Shown here piece after piece: positions 7,815 to 15,921 of a stretch of 42,350 bases of DNA. Source of the stretch: CAZHOV01 sp964534315 (lineage in GTDB: Bacteria; Bacteroidota; Bacteroidia; Chitinophagales; Saprospiraceae); NCBI GenBank assembly GCA_964534315.1, contig CAZHOV010000023.1, positions 1 to 42,350 on the forward strand, written 5' to 3'. Position numbers and translations under genes: made by a program. The first letter of the stretch is position 1. Every line of letters begins with the position of its first letter. Under the pieces are notes generated by a model. It saw only the letters and a list, made by a program, of their open reading frames with translations. It searched no databases and had not been told where the DNA came from.

Positions 7815-8255
7815 ATGAATTTGATGACATTCAAACCCGTAGTTCGACGAAGCCTTCCAGCTTTCCAAAATGACTTTGATCATTTGATCAATACCTTAAT
7901 TGATGGAAATTTAAACAGACCGGTAGCTAAAACACCTAAAGTGAATATCATCGAAACCGATGAAGCTTTTCGCTTGGAAATTGCAGCTCCCGGCTTTGAT
8001 AAGAAGGATTTCAATGTAAGCGTCGAAGATGAGGTGCTATCCATTGAAGCCAGGCACGAAGCAAATGCATCTGAAGAAAAAACCAATTTCGTAAAGCGCG
8101 AATTCCACATACAAGAATTCACCAGAAGATTCAGATTGCCCGAAACTATTGATACTGAAAAAATTAATGCACAATACGCCGATGGCATTTTGACCATCAC
8201 GCTCGAAAAAGTCAAAGAAGTAACACCTGAATTAAAGAAGATTGAAATTAGTTAA
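7815..8255 (+). CDS. Hsp20/alpha-crystallin family small heat shock protein (first copy)
   Basis: A 146-residue ATP-independent chaperone that holds unfolding proteins in large oligomers. The alpha-crystallin domain spans residues of about 40-140, starting PKVNIIETDEAFRLEIAAPGF, with FVKREFHIQEFTRRFRLPE in the middle and the conserved A-x-x-x-n-G-I-L-x-I motif as ADGILTITLEK. The short tail KKIEIS supplies the I-x-I motif used for oligomer contacts. An in-frame ATG four codons in (7824) is an alternative start. It is followed after 17 bp by a second Hsp20 gene, so the two form an operon. No TANNTTTG box is visible upstream, which would fit control by an alternative factor. Confidence 0.93.
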   Translation: MNLMTFKPVVRRSLPAFQNDFDHLINTLIDGNLNRPVAKTPKVNIIETDEAFRLEIAAPGFDKKDFNVSVEDEVLSIEARHEANASEEKTNFVKREFHIQEFTRRFRLPETIDTEKINAQYADGILTITLEKVKEVTPELKKIEIS

Positions 8256-8272
8256 CCAAAAAATGTAGATTT

Positions 8273-8707
8273 ATGAGCAACCTAATGAAAATTGATCCAT
8301 TCATTCCAATGAAAAGTTTTTTCAATGACTTCTTCAATAACGACATCAGCAACTTCATGGGTAGCGACAATATAGTTACCCTACCTTCGGTCAACATCAT
8401 TGAAAACGATGCCAATTTCGAATTGGAAGTTGCGGCTCCCGGAATGAGCAAGAAAGATATCGAGCTTAATGTCGTTGATGGTTACCTGATCATTAAAGGT
8501 AAGAAAGAAGAAAAGACAGAAGAACAGGATGAAAAGTATACTCGACGAGAGTTTAACTACAGTGCATTCGAGCGTCGTTTCAACTTACCGGATTCCGTTA
8601 AGGAAGATAATATCAGTGCCAAATTTGAAAATGGCATTTTGAAAGTGACTATTGAAAAAAAAGAAGAAAAGAAGAAGCAACCTCCGAAAACAATTAAGAT
8701 TTCTTAA
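8273..8707 (+). CDS. Hsp20/alpha-crystallin family small heat shock protein (second copy)
   Basis: A 144-residue paralogue of the preceding gene. The N-terminal arm is MSNLMKIDPFIPMKSFFNDF and the crystallin domain runs from VNIIENDANFELEVAAPGM to ENGILKVTIEK; the tail PPKTIKIS again provides the I-x-I anchor. The domain differs enough from the first copy (KKEEKTEEQDEKYTRREFNY in the loop) that this is an old duplication, and the two may form mixed oligomers. A strong bidirectional terminator follows at 8746-8783. Confidence 0.93.
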   Translation: MSNLMKIDPFIPMKSFFNDFFNNDISNFMGSDNIVTLPSVNIIENDANFELEVAAPGMSKKDIELNVVDGYLIIKGKKEEKTEEQDEKYTRREFNYSAFERRFNLPDSVKEDNISAKFENGILKVTIEKKEEKKKQPPKTIKIS

Positions 8708-8745
8708 TTAGCAGGAGATGTAAGTTTTCATGGTTTTAGGTAAAT

Positions 8746-8783
8746 AAAAAGGGGGAACTCAATAATTGAGTTCCCCCTTTTTT
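8746..8783. terminator. Bidirectional intrinsic terminator
   Basis: GGGGGAACTCAAT (8751-8763) pairs perfectly with ATTGAGTTCCCCC (8765-8777), flanked by A5 on the left and T6 on the right. It can terminate the Hsp20 operon on the plus strand and the transglycosylase transcript on the minus strand. Confidence 0.9.
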
Positions 8784-8793
8784 ATATTTTCTG

Positions 8794-8868
8794 ATCAAAC
8801 CCTTTCCAACATCCATATGATAAGAAGTGGCTGACCGTAGGTAGGTTTCTTATCAAGAAGGGTTTGAT
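8794..8868. other. Two-stem inverted repeat in the transglycosylase 3' UTR
   Basis: An outer 11-bp perfect stem, ATCAAACCCTT (8794-8804) with AAGGGTTTGAT (8858-8868), encloses a 9-bp perfect stem, TGATAAGAA (8818-8826) with TTCTTATCA (8847-8855). On the minus strand it lies directly after the transglycosylase stop and before the bidirectional terminator. Confidence 0.6.
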
Positions 8869-8878
8869 TCTTTCTGTT

Positions 8879-9787
8879 CTATGGTAAAACGACTCCCTCT
8901 ACTGTTCTTGGAAGAATCAGATAGTTTCCTTCTTCGTTAGCAGGTACAATACCTCTTTTGTAAGAAGGATTTAACTTCTGGATCGTCTTCAAAGAAACTT
9001 TAGTCAAGTCGGCAATCTGCTCGAACCGAGCTTCGTCATACAATTTTACGGATCGCGTATTCATCATTTCAAAGTCCGGAAAATCAGGAACAATAAAATG
9101 ATGTTGGTAATAGTTAATCAGATAAATTGAAGCCAACAACTTTGGAATGTAGCGCTGGGTCTCTTTAGGCAGATACTGTCTGATCTGCCAGTAGTCCGTG
9201 CTTTGACCAAGCCTAATAGATTTATTAAGCCTTGGCGTTCCACAGTTGTATGCGGCTAATGCAAGTGTCCAATCTTCGTATTGATCGTACAAATCCTTTA
9301 AATAATTAAGCGCAGCCTCAGTAGACTTATTGGGATCGCGGCGTTCGTCAACTTCACTGTTGACTTCCAGGCCGTACAATCTCGCAATTCGTGGCATTAA
9401 CTGCCAAAGTCCTACAGCTCCTCTGTTGGAGCGCGCTTTTGGATTTAAAGCGGATTCTACAATAGGAAGATATTTGAGGTCCTCGGGTAAATTCTTATTT
9501 CTAAGATGTTCTTCTATCAGCGGAAGATAAACCGGAGCTCTACCTAACAGAATTTCAGCATCTCTTTTTTTGCTGCCAAAGTAGGAATAAATCCTTCTTT
9601 TTACAGCAGCATAATCAGATGCATCTAAAACCTGGATAGTGCTATTTAACCGATTGTAAATCGCTGAGCTGGAAACACGGTCGGCAGAAAACTCTGCCCC
9701 CCCCGAGAACCGCTGTGAGGCTGGTATGAAACTCATCAGAACCAGTCCGATAAGTCCAATGGTTAAAATGGGTAATAGGTTTTTCAT
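8879..9787 (-). CDS. Membrane-bound lytic murein transglycosylase (MltD/Slt-like)
   Basis: A 302-residue enzyme that cleaves the MurNAc-GlcNAc bond of peptidoglycan, forming 1,6-anhydro ends. The N-terminus is a signal anchor (MKNLLPILTIGLIGLVLMSF). The SLT domain includes the catalytic Glu111 in LPIVESALNP, then RGAVGLWQLMPRIARLYGL and the AAYNCGTPRLNK motif. A LysM-like segment lies at the C-terminus (FEQIADLTKVSLKTIQKLNP, ending in YLILP), which should bind glycan. The protein is shorter than E. coli MltD and has one LysM-like unit. The mRNA appears to have a leader of about 310 nt from the promoter at 10102-10132. Confidence 0.9.
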   Translation of the reverse strand: MKNLLPILTIGLIGLVLMSFIPASQRFSGGAEFSADRVSSSAIYNRLNSTIQVLDASDYAAVKRRIYSYFGSKKRDAEILLGRAPVYLPLIEEHLRNKNLPEDLKYLPIVESALNPKARSNRGAVGLWQLMPRIARLYGLEVNSEVDERRDPNKSTEAALNYLKDLYDQYEDWTLALAAYNCGTPRLNKSIRLGQSTDYWQIRQYLPKETQRYIPKLLASIYLINYYQHHFIVPDFPDFEMMNTRSVKLYDEARFEQIADLTKVSLKTIQKLNPSYKRGIVPANEEGNYLILPRTVEGVVLP

Positions 9788-10278
9788 TACAAACTACTTT
9801 ATGTTCATGGAAATTGGATTAATATGGCACATCTGGCCAGCCTACATGGGTTAATCCTCTTAGTGTTTTTGTAAAGCACAAAACTTGTTTGTTGTGTTTT
9901 GGAAAGCTTTGCCTTTACGGTGTAGCGTAGACTTAAACGTCATACACTATTTTAATTAGCGCAATTTTGTTTGTCCTATGAAAATAACTGTATTCAATGA
10001 AATGCTTAACGCTTGCATTTCAAGGCATCGGGCCTCGTTTTTCCACAATTAAATCAAAGAACGTTTGTGTTGTTTTGGATGTCGTAGTTTTTAACAGGGC
10101 GCAAAGATAAGCGGCTTTCTAATAGCATGCAACTTTTACCGCTTTTTCATGCTTTTCTTTTTGTATTAATACGGTTGACTATAGATTTCGTTAACAGTTT
10201 TTTGGATTTTTTTTTATTAATTTCAAATATAGGGATATATCTACCTGAAATACAATGATTTTTGTTTCCCTTCTTTTT
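9788..10278. other. Long 5' leader and promoter region of the transglycosylase gene
   Basis: A 491-bp gap with no gene. Measured from the minus-strand promoter at 10132-10102, about 310 nt would be transcribed before the ATG at 9787. The leader contains a short stem (CAAAAC pairing with GTTTTG around 9875-9900, plus strand) but I recognise no known riboswitch. The part nearest the MutS-like gene (10140-10278) is T-rich without a clear terminator hairpin. Confidence 0.45.
10102..10132 (-). promoter_or_regulatory. Bacteroidota-type promoter (TTG-N20-TATCTTTG), minus strand
   Basis: On the minus strand TTG (10132-10130) is followed after 20 bp by TATCTTTG (10109-10102). Sequence and spacing are the same as at the rpmH promoter. 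It faces the transglycosylase gene. Confidence 0.7.
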
Positions 10279-12114
10279 TCAATCCAGCCCTTCATCAATT
10301 TTGATACCCATCCGGCGCATCAAATGAGTAGCATTAAAACTTTTACTGACGCCTTTCTCCAATTTATAATCAAAGATCAATTCTCCTTTTTCCACTTCCA
10401 CCTCCATGCAGAGGTTTTCGATAGCGCCTCCGGAAGTAGCTTCCAACACGCCTAACTCCAGATCGTGAGTGGCGATAATCCCGGCACCTTTCTCTTTTAT
10501 CAGTTGCCTTATCAGCGCCTTTGCGCCGGTATGCCGATCTCTTGAATTGGTTCCCTTCAGAATCTCGTCGAGCAGAAAAAATACGCGGAAGCCGTCCTGC
10601 CGGTCTTTTTCGGTCTCTACAGCTTCAATGATCAACTTCAGTCTTTTCAATTCTGCGAAGAAGGAAGATGTACTTTCATGAAGGGCATCTTGCGTTCGCA
10701 TACTCGTGTATATATAGATCAAAGGTAATGCCAAACTTTTCGCACACACTGGAGCCCCCGCCATTGCTAAGACAACATTTATTCCGACTGTCCTTAAAAA
10801 GGTACTCTTCCCCGCCATATTAGACCCTGTCACTAATTTTATATGCCCAAAAGTAGGCATACTCAGATCATTACAAACTCTTTCTGAAGGATGGATCAAG
10901 GGGTGCCCCAAACTTTCTCCCGCTAATAACTCTTGCGTATGAATATCGGGAAAAGTCCAGTCGGAATAATTGTAATACAAATTGGCAAATCCGTTCAGCC
11001 CATCTATTTGACCCAATGCCCTAAACCACCCTTCTACTTCTCCCCGGTTTTTTATTTTCCACTTTTCAAGCAACCGGATATATTGAAGGTCCCAAAGGCC
11101 AAATAAGTTCAAAAAAATGGCAAAGAAATTATACCGGACATTCAATTGGCGTATAATAAACGATAAGCGGTTAATTTCTTTGGACGCCTTGATGCGGTCA
11201 TGTTTGAAATGGATAAGCTGTCTTTTCAACCAGGTTGACTGAAAGGTTGATGGTTCAAGATGCCCGATCAATTGGGCATAATTTGCTAATAACTCAGTTG
11301 CCGCTGCCGTTTCTTCATGGATCAGACTCACCCGCTCATGCGTTTGCCGCAAGATAAGCCCCGGTAACAAATAAAGCAGTAATAACCACTGCCAGGATAA
11401 ATATACCGGGATTAGTACAGTACCCACAACCGTAATAACAGGAACCAGCAGGAGCGCCGGAATTAACCAGGATTTGTTTACAAACTCCACCGGCTCGCCC
11501 AACCAGTTTTTAATTCGAGATACATTTGCCGATTCATTTTCTAAGATAGTTCCGTAAGCCTGTAATTGCTGCCGCCATTCTACCTTCGGCGCCAACTCGA
11601 CAATAGCGTCCTGCCTGTTTTTGATCTCCTCCAAACCAGCCGGCTCAGAAAGAAAGTTGGCTAATGCTTCTTCTCCCAACTCGGTACTCGACCGGCTGAT
11701 AAAAGGGAAAAGGGCAAAACTACCATAAAGGTCCAGATCGATCGCATAAGGATGCCCGGCTTCCAGAAATCGCTCACCAGTGCGAAAACCCGAAAAATCA
11801 TAGCTCAGTGCTTGCTTTTCTGCCTCATTGATCTCGGCCAGGCGCAGGAAGTTTTTATGCTTGTTTAAAATTTCCTGATGGCGGGATATAAAAAAGCCAA
11901 ATAGCGCTATAAATACCAGGGAACAAATACCTCCGATGATAAGGTTAATCGACCATAGATATATCAAAAGGCCTATTCCTAAAAAGAAAAAAAGCAACCT
12001 GAAGAGAGCCAATTGGTTGTATCTTTTTTTTAAGATGCTGGCCTGATCATTAAATTGCTTGATCCGTTCCTCGTAAAAACTGTTTAGCTGTCCTTTGTCA
12101 GGAGTTGATTGCAT
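10279..12114 (-). CDS. Membrane-anchored MutS-like ATPase
   Basis: A 611-residue protein whose C-terminal third is a MutS domain V ATPase: Walker A GSNMAGKSTFLRTVG (Lys436), Walker B FFLLDEILKGTNSRDR (Asp516-Glu517) and ATHDLELG as the switch His motif. The mismatch-recognition domain I of MutS is missing. In its place are two hydrophobic hairpins, residues of about 33-75 and 213-255, predicted to span the membrane, separated by a helical clamp-like core. Such proteins occur in Bacteroidota as uncharacterised 'MutS-related' proteins; they also lack the Smr nuclease of MutS2. The ATG at 12114 is preferred because an upstream in-frame TTG lies inside a TATATTTG promoter box (12161-12154). It is divergent from the XRE regulator. 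Role unknown; DNA repair at the membrane is only a guess. Confidence 0.85.
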   Translation of the reverse strand: MQSTPDKGQLNSFYEERIKQFNDQASILKKRYNQLALFRLLFFFLGIGLLIYLWSINLIIGGICSLVFIALFGFFISRHQEILNKHKNFLRLAEINEAEKQALSYDFSGFRTGERFLEAGHPYAIDLDLYGSFALFPFISRSSTELGEEALANFLSEPAGLEEIKNRQDAIVELAPKVEWRQQLQAYGTILENESANVSRIKNWLGEPVEFVNKSWLIPALLLVPVITVVGTVLIPVYLSWQWLLLLYLLPGLILRQTHERVSLIHEETAAATELLANYAQLIGHLEPSTFQSTWLKRQLIHFKHDRIKASKEINRLSFIIRQLNVRYNFFAIFLNLFGLWDLQYIRLLEKWKIKNRGEVEGWFRALGQIDGLNGFANLYYNYSDWTFPDIHTQELLAGESLGHPLIHPSERVCNDLSMPTFGHIKLVTGSNMAGKSTFLRTVGINVVLAMAGAPVCAKSLALPLIYIYTSMRTQDALHESTSSFFAELKRLKLIIEAVETEKDRQDGFRVFFLLDEILKGTNSRDRHTGAKALIRQLIKEKGAGIIATHDLELGVLEATSGGAIENLCMEVEVEKGELIFDYKLEKGVSKSFNATHLMRRMGIKIDEGLD

Positions 12115-12153
12115 AAGGGTATTTTTCAAAAAAGGTCTATTTAAGTAGTAAGG

Positions 12154-12161
12154 CAAATATA
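12154..12161 (-). promoter_or_regulatory. -7 box TATATTTG upstream of the MutS-like gene
   Basis: On the minus strand TATATTTG (12161-12154) fits TANNTTTG and lies 39 bp upstream of the ATG at 12114. No TTG stands at the -33 position. It argues against the longer TTG start at 12156. Confidence 0.5.
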
Positions 12162-12237
12162 AAGAAAGCTTTTTTAGAAAATTTGTCAGATCAATTTTTT
12201 GACCAAGTGCTTAACTATGCATCCTTAAAATATTTAC

Positions 12238-12245
12238 TAATTTTG
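12238..12245 (+). promoter_or_regulatory. -7 box TAATTTTG immediately before the XRE regulator
   Basis: TAATTTTG matches TANNTTTG and ends six bases before the ATG at 12252, so the transcript would be leaderless or nearly so. No well-placed -33 TTG is seen. It decides the start codon of the regulator. Confidence 0.5.
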
Positions 12246-12251
12246 TTTTTC

Positions 12252-13739
12252 ATGGATTTAAAAGAACTGAATCGGCGTATTATCTTTGGCTTGAAGGTCA
12301 AGCACCTCCGGCAGGAAAAAGGCTACTCTTCTGCAGAGTTGGCAGAGCAAGCAGGCTTGTCGGTTTCTTATCTGAATGAGATCGAAAAAGGAAAAAAATA
12401 CCCTAAAGAAGATAAGATACAGGGGCTGGTTAAGGCGCTTGATGTCTCGTTGACTCAGCTGACGTCTCCAAAGCTTACCCCCTCCCAGGCTCCACTCGAA
12501 GCTTTGTTGCGTTCAAATTTTCTGAACGAGCTCCCCCTCGAATTTTTTGGTATCGAATTGTCAAAGGTAGCAGAAATCATTGCCAGCGCCCCCACTAAAG
12601 TGGGCGCCTTTATCTCTACCCTTATCGAAATGGCCAGAAACTATGCGCTGCGCGAAGAAAACTTTTACTTTGGCGCCGTCAGAGCCTATCAAGAACTCAA
12701 CTTCAACTATTTCGACGAAATTGAATCTGCTGTCGCCACTTTTTCTAAAGAGCATGGCATCAACAAGCAAACCAATATCACCTCTTTTGCACTAAAAGCT
12801 ATTCTGGAAGATGAATTTGGCATCGTACCTAGAGAAGGTGGATTAACCTCCTTCCCCGAGTTACGCAACCTTCGGTCCTTATTTCTGGAAAATAAAAAGG
12901 AGCTGCTGCTAAAAGATGAGCTTGACGAATTACAGCTGAGGTTCCAATTGGCAAAAGAAATTGGTTTTCAACACCTCCAACTCAAAGAGCGGTCGGCTAC
13001 TTCCCGCCTGATCAAAGTTGAAAATTTTGAACAGGTACTTAATCATTTTAAGGCTTCGTATTTTGCGATAGCACTCTTGATGAATAAAGCTTTCTTCATA
13101 AAAGACATCAAACAATTGTTTTCCTCCAAGTCCTGGAATGCTCAATTGATCAATACCCTGATGCAAAAATATCAAGCCTCACCAGAAATGCTGTTTCAAC
13201 GCTTTTCCAATATTTTGCCCACCTTTTTTGGTTTATCACAGATCTTTGTTTTGCGGGTAACCTACCACCAGGAGACGCAAAAATATAAAATCGATAACGA
13301 ACTCCACTTGAGCAAGAAGCACCGCCCGCACAGCAATGGATTATCTGAGCACTATTGTCGCCGTTGGCTGGCCATTTCTTTGCTTGAAGAAATGCACCAA
13401 ACCAAAAAATCAGGGAAATATTTCGGAGCGATCGTCGGTGCCCAACGATCCAGTTTCATGCACGCTTCTGAAGAATATCTTACCATTTCCGTAGCAAGTG
13501 ACGCGCTTCAAGACTCCGCCATCACCAAAAGTCTGACATTAGGCATTTTACTGGATAAAAAAAGCAAAGCCAAGGTCTCTTTCTGGAACGACCCCGCCAT
13601 CCCCCAAAGAGCCGTCAACATCACCTGCGAACGCTGTGACTTGATGGACTGTCAGGAACGCGCCGCCCCACCTATCATAGTTGAACAAAAAAACCAACGT
13701 AAGACGATATTGGATATAGTTGATAAATTGAAAAAATAA
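12252..13739 (+). CDS. XRE-family regulator of the short-chain acyl-CoA responsive (PrpR/ScfR-like) type
   Basis: A 495-residue DNA-binding regulator. An N-terminal helix-turn-helix (LKVKHLRQEKGYSSAELAEQ, then AGLSVSYLNEIEKGKKYP) occupies residues of about 14-65. The middle resembles the degenerate IrrE/M78 peptidase-like domain (DELQLRFQLAKEIGFQHLQL) without an HExxH site. The C-terminal part has the DUF2083-like layout with a cysteine cluster, Cys459-ER-Cys462-DLMD-Cys467. In the mycobacterial relative PrpR a cysteine-bound Fe-S cluster is present in the corresponding region; whether it exists here is inference. Relatives control propionate and fatty-acid metabolism. The ATG at 12252 is chosen because the -7 box ends six bases upstream; the frame is open back to 12183. 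It runs towards guaB with a 12-bp gap. Confidence 0.82.
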   Translation: MDLKELNRRIIFGLKVKHLRQEKGYSSAELAEQAGLSVSYLNEIEKGKKYPKEDKIQGLVKALDVSLTQLTSPKLTPSQAPLEALLRSNFLNELPLEFFGIELSKVAEIIASAPTKVGAFISTLIEMARNYALREENFYFGAVRAYQELNFNYFDEIESAVATFSKEHGINKQTNITSFALKAILEDEFGIVPREGGLTSFPELRNLRSLFLENKKELLLKDELDELQLRFQLAKEIGFQHLQLKERSATSRLIKVENFEQVLNHFKASYFAIALLMNKAFFIKDIKQLFSSKSWNAQLINTLMQKYQASPEMLFQRFSNILPTFFGLSQIFVLRVTYHQETQKYKIDNELHLSKKHRPHSNGLSEHYCRRWLAISLLEEMHQTKKSGKYFGAIVGAQRSSFMHASEEYLTISVASDALQDSAITKSLTLGILLDKKSKAKVSFWNDPAIPQRAVNITCERCDLMDCQERAAPPIIVEQKNQRKTILDIVDKLKK

Positions 13740-13751
13740 AAACACGGTCTT

Positions 13752-15233
13752 TTACCGCCTGCTGTAATTCGGTGATTCCTTGGTGATGGTCACATTATGC
13801 GGATGGCTTTCTACCACACCGGAGGCGGTGATCTGATAAAACTTACCTTTTTGGAGCGTAGGGACATCTTTAGCGCCGCAATAGCCCATACCAGCCCGCA
13901 AACCACCAATATATTGTACCATTACCTCTTGCAGTGTTCCTTTAAAAGGCACCCTTCCTTCAATACCCTCGGGCACCAATTTCTTAATATCATCTTCTAC
14001 ATCCTGAAAATAGCGATCTTTGGAGCCTTGTTGCATAGCACCCAATGATCCCATCCCTCGGTAAACTTTAAACTTTCTTCCTTCATAGATGATCGTTTCG
14101 CCGGGAGCTTCATCGACACCGGCAAACAAAGACCCGCCCATAATACAATCGGCTCCGGCCACCAGCGCTTTGACAATATCGCCCGTATATCGTATGCCAC
14201 CGTCCGCAATAATGGGCACGCCCGAACCTCTGATCGCCTGGGCAGCATTGAACACTGCCGACAATTGAGGCACCCCAACACCAGCAACCACCCGGGTGGT
14301 GCAAATACTACCCGGTCCAACCCCCACCTTTACGCCGTCAGCACCGGCATCAACTAATGCCTGAGCTCCTTCACCAGTAGCTACATTACCCCCTACTATC
14401 TGAAGATCCGGAAATTTATCCTTTATCTGTCGAATAGCATCCAATACGCCTTTCGAATGGCCATGCGCCGTATCAACACAGATAACATCTACACTTACAT
14501 TTACTAAAGCCTCGACTCGCTCCAACATATTAGCAGTGACCCCCACCGCAGCACCAACTACTAATCGCCCAAAGGAATCCTTACAGGAGTTTGGATAATT
14601 TTGTACTTTTATAATATCCTTATAGGTGATCAAGCCTACCAGAAATCCACGATCATCAACGACCGGCAACTTTTCGATTTTGTGCGCCTGCAAAATATCT
14701 CTGGCTTGCTCTAGAGTGGTCCCAACGGGAGCTGTCACCAGGTTGTCTTTGGTCATCAACTCTTTGACCGGACGATGCAAATTACTTTCAAACCTTAAAT
14801 CCCGATTGGTCAGAATCCCGATGAGCCTGTTATTGGGATCAATAATCGGAATGCCTCCAATTTTAAAACGCTTCATCAGGTTCAACGCATCTACCAGAGA
14901 GGCGTCAGCATGTAAGGTGACCGGATCAATGATCATACCGCTTTCAGACCGTTTGACACTCCGCACCTGCTCTGCCTGATCCTCGATCGTCATATTCTTA
15001 TGAATAATGCCGATTCCTCCCTGCCGGGCGATAGCAATAGCCATTTTGTTTTCTGTGACTGTATCCATAGCTGCAGAAACAATAGGCACGTTCAACGTTA
15101 ACTTTCTGGTAAGCTTTGTCTTGGTATCAACTTCGCGTGGAAGGACTTCCGAATACGCGGGGACTAGCAAAACATCATCATAGGTTAGCGCAGTCCCTAA
15201 AAATTTTTCCTGAACTGTTTGTTGTATTTCCAT
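13752..15233 (-). CDS. guaB: Inosine-5'-monophosphate dehydrogenase
   Basis: A 493-residue NAD-dependent enzyme that converts IMP to XMP, the committed step of GMP synthesis. The N-terminal TIM-barrel start is LTYDDVLLVPAYSEVLP; two CBS domains follow (residues of about 95-215). The catalytic loop has GPGSICTTRVVAGVGVP with Cys311, then the substrate-binding ADGGIRYTGDIVKAL and the flap YRGMGSLGAM. The C-terminus ends with the usual monovalent-cation and dimer region. Length is normal. The ATG at 15233 is preferred over an in-frame TTG two codons upstream, because the promoter's -7 box ends only three bases before the ATG. It is a single gene, convergent with the XRE regulator. Confidence 0.97.
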   Translation of the reverse strand: MEIQQTVQEKFLGTALTYDDVLLVPAYSEVLPREVDTKTKLTRKLTLNVPIVSAAMDTVTENKMAIAIARQGGIGIIHKNMTIEDQAEQVRSVKRSESGMIIDPVTLHADASLVDALNLMKRFKIGGIPIIDPNNRLIGILTNRDLRFESNLHRPVKELMTKDNLVTAPVGTTLEQARDILQAHKIEKLPVVDDRGFLVGLITYKDIIKVQNYPNSCKDSFGRLVVGAAVGVTANMLERVEALVNVSVDVICVDTAHGHSKGVLDAIRQIKDKFPDLQIVGGNVATGEGAQALVDAGADGVKVGVGPGSICTTRVVAGVGVPQLSAVFNAAQAIRGSGVPIIADGGIRYTGDIVKALVAGADCIMGGSLFAGVDEAPGETIIYEGRKFKVYRGMGSLGAMQQGSKDRYFQDVEDDIKKLVPEGIEGRVPFKGTLQEVMVQYIGGLRAGMGYCGAKDVPTLQKGKFYQITASGVVESHPHNVTITKESPNYSRR

Positions 15234-15236
15234 GTG

Positions 15237-15268
15237 CAAAGGTAAATAGGTATTGGTAAAAAAAACAA
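15237..15268 (-). promoter_or_regulatory. guaB promoter (TTG-N21-TACCTTTG), probably leaderless
   Basis: On the minus strand TTG (15268-15266) is followed after 21 bp by TACCTTTG (15244-15237). Only CAC separates the box from the guaB ATG at 15233, so transcription would start at or within a few bases of the start codon. Confidence 0.7.
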
Positions 15269-15365
15269 ATCGTTCTGGCAGTAATTTTTATTTTTTTCAA
15301 ATTCCTTTTTAAACTTGCACTATTAACAGCTATTTTTTCTCTTTAGTTGAACGAATAAACAATTT

Positions 15366-15809
15366 ATGCTAACGGTTCTTTCAGATGACTTTTTTATGCA
15401 ACAAGCAATCAAACAGGCCCAAATTGCTTTCGAACAAGGTGAAGTTCCTGTTGGCGCCGTCATCGTTTCCGACAATCAGATCATCGCCAAATCTTATAAT
15501 CAAACGCAACAACTCAACGATGTCACCGCTCATGCGGAAATGATCGCCATCACCTCCGCAGCCTCCTACCTGGGAAGTAAGTACCTTACCGACTGCACGA
15601 TCTACGTCACACTCGAACCCTGTGTTATGTGTGCCGGCGCTCTCTATTGGTCGCAAATAGGAAAATTGGTCTACGGAGCAGAGGATGAAAAAAGAGGATT
15701 TATGAGGATCGGAAAGCAACTGGTACATCCAAAAACAAAAGTGGCCTGGGGAATTCAACAGGAAACATGTCAAAATATGCTTCAACAATTCTTTTTAACA
15801 AAAAGATAA
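15366..15809 (+). CDS. tadA: tRNA-specific adenosine deaminase
   Basis: A 147-residue zinc deaminase that converts A34 to inosine in the tRNA-Arg(ACG) anticodon. The zinc site and proton shuttle are visible: His56 and Glu58 in TAHAEMIAI, Cys86 and Cys89 in EPCVMCAGAL. FEQGEVPVGAVIV near the N-terminus and the GAEDEKRGFMR segment are characteristic of TadA rather than cytosine deaminases. Length is normal for Bacteroidota TadA. It is divergent from guaB, and no clear promoter box was found in the 132-bp gap. Confidence 0.92.
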   Translation: MLTVLSDDFFMQQAIKQAQIAFEQGEVPVGAVIVSDNQIIAKSYNQTQQLNDVTAHAEMIAITSAASYLGSKYLTDCTIYVTLEPCVMCAGALYWSQIGKLVYGAEDEKRGFMRIGKQLVHPKTKVAWGIQQETCQNMLQQFFLTKR

Positions 15810-15921
15810 GACTCTAATATTTTACCTTAGCATAGATTTAACGGGCTATTTTATAGAAATCTGTAACTTTAAGCGTTTATTTATTAAAAGAACAATGCAG
15901 AAACTTAAATCTAATCATAAA

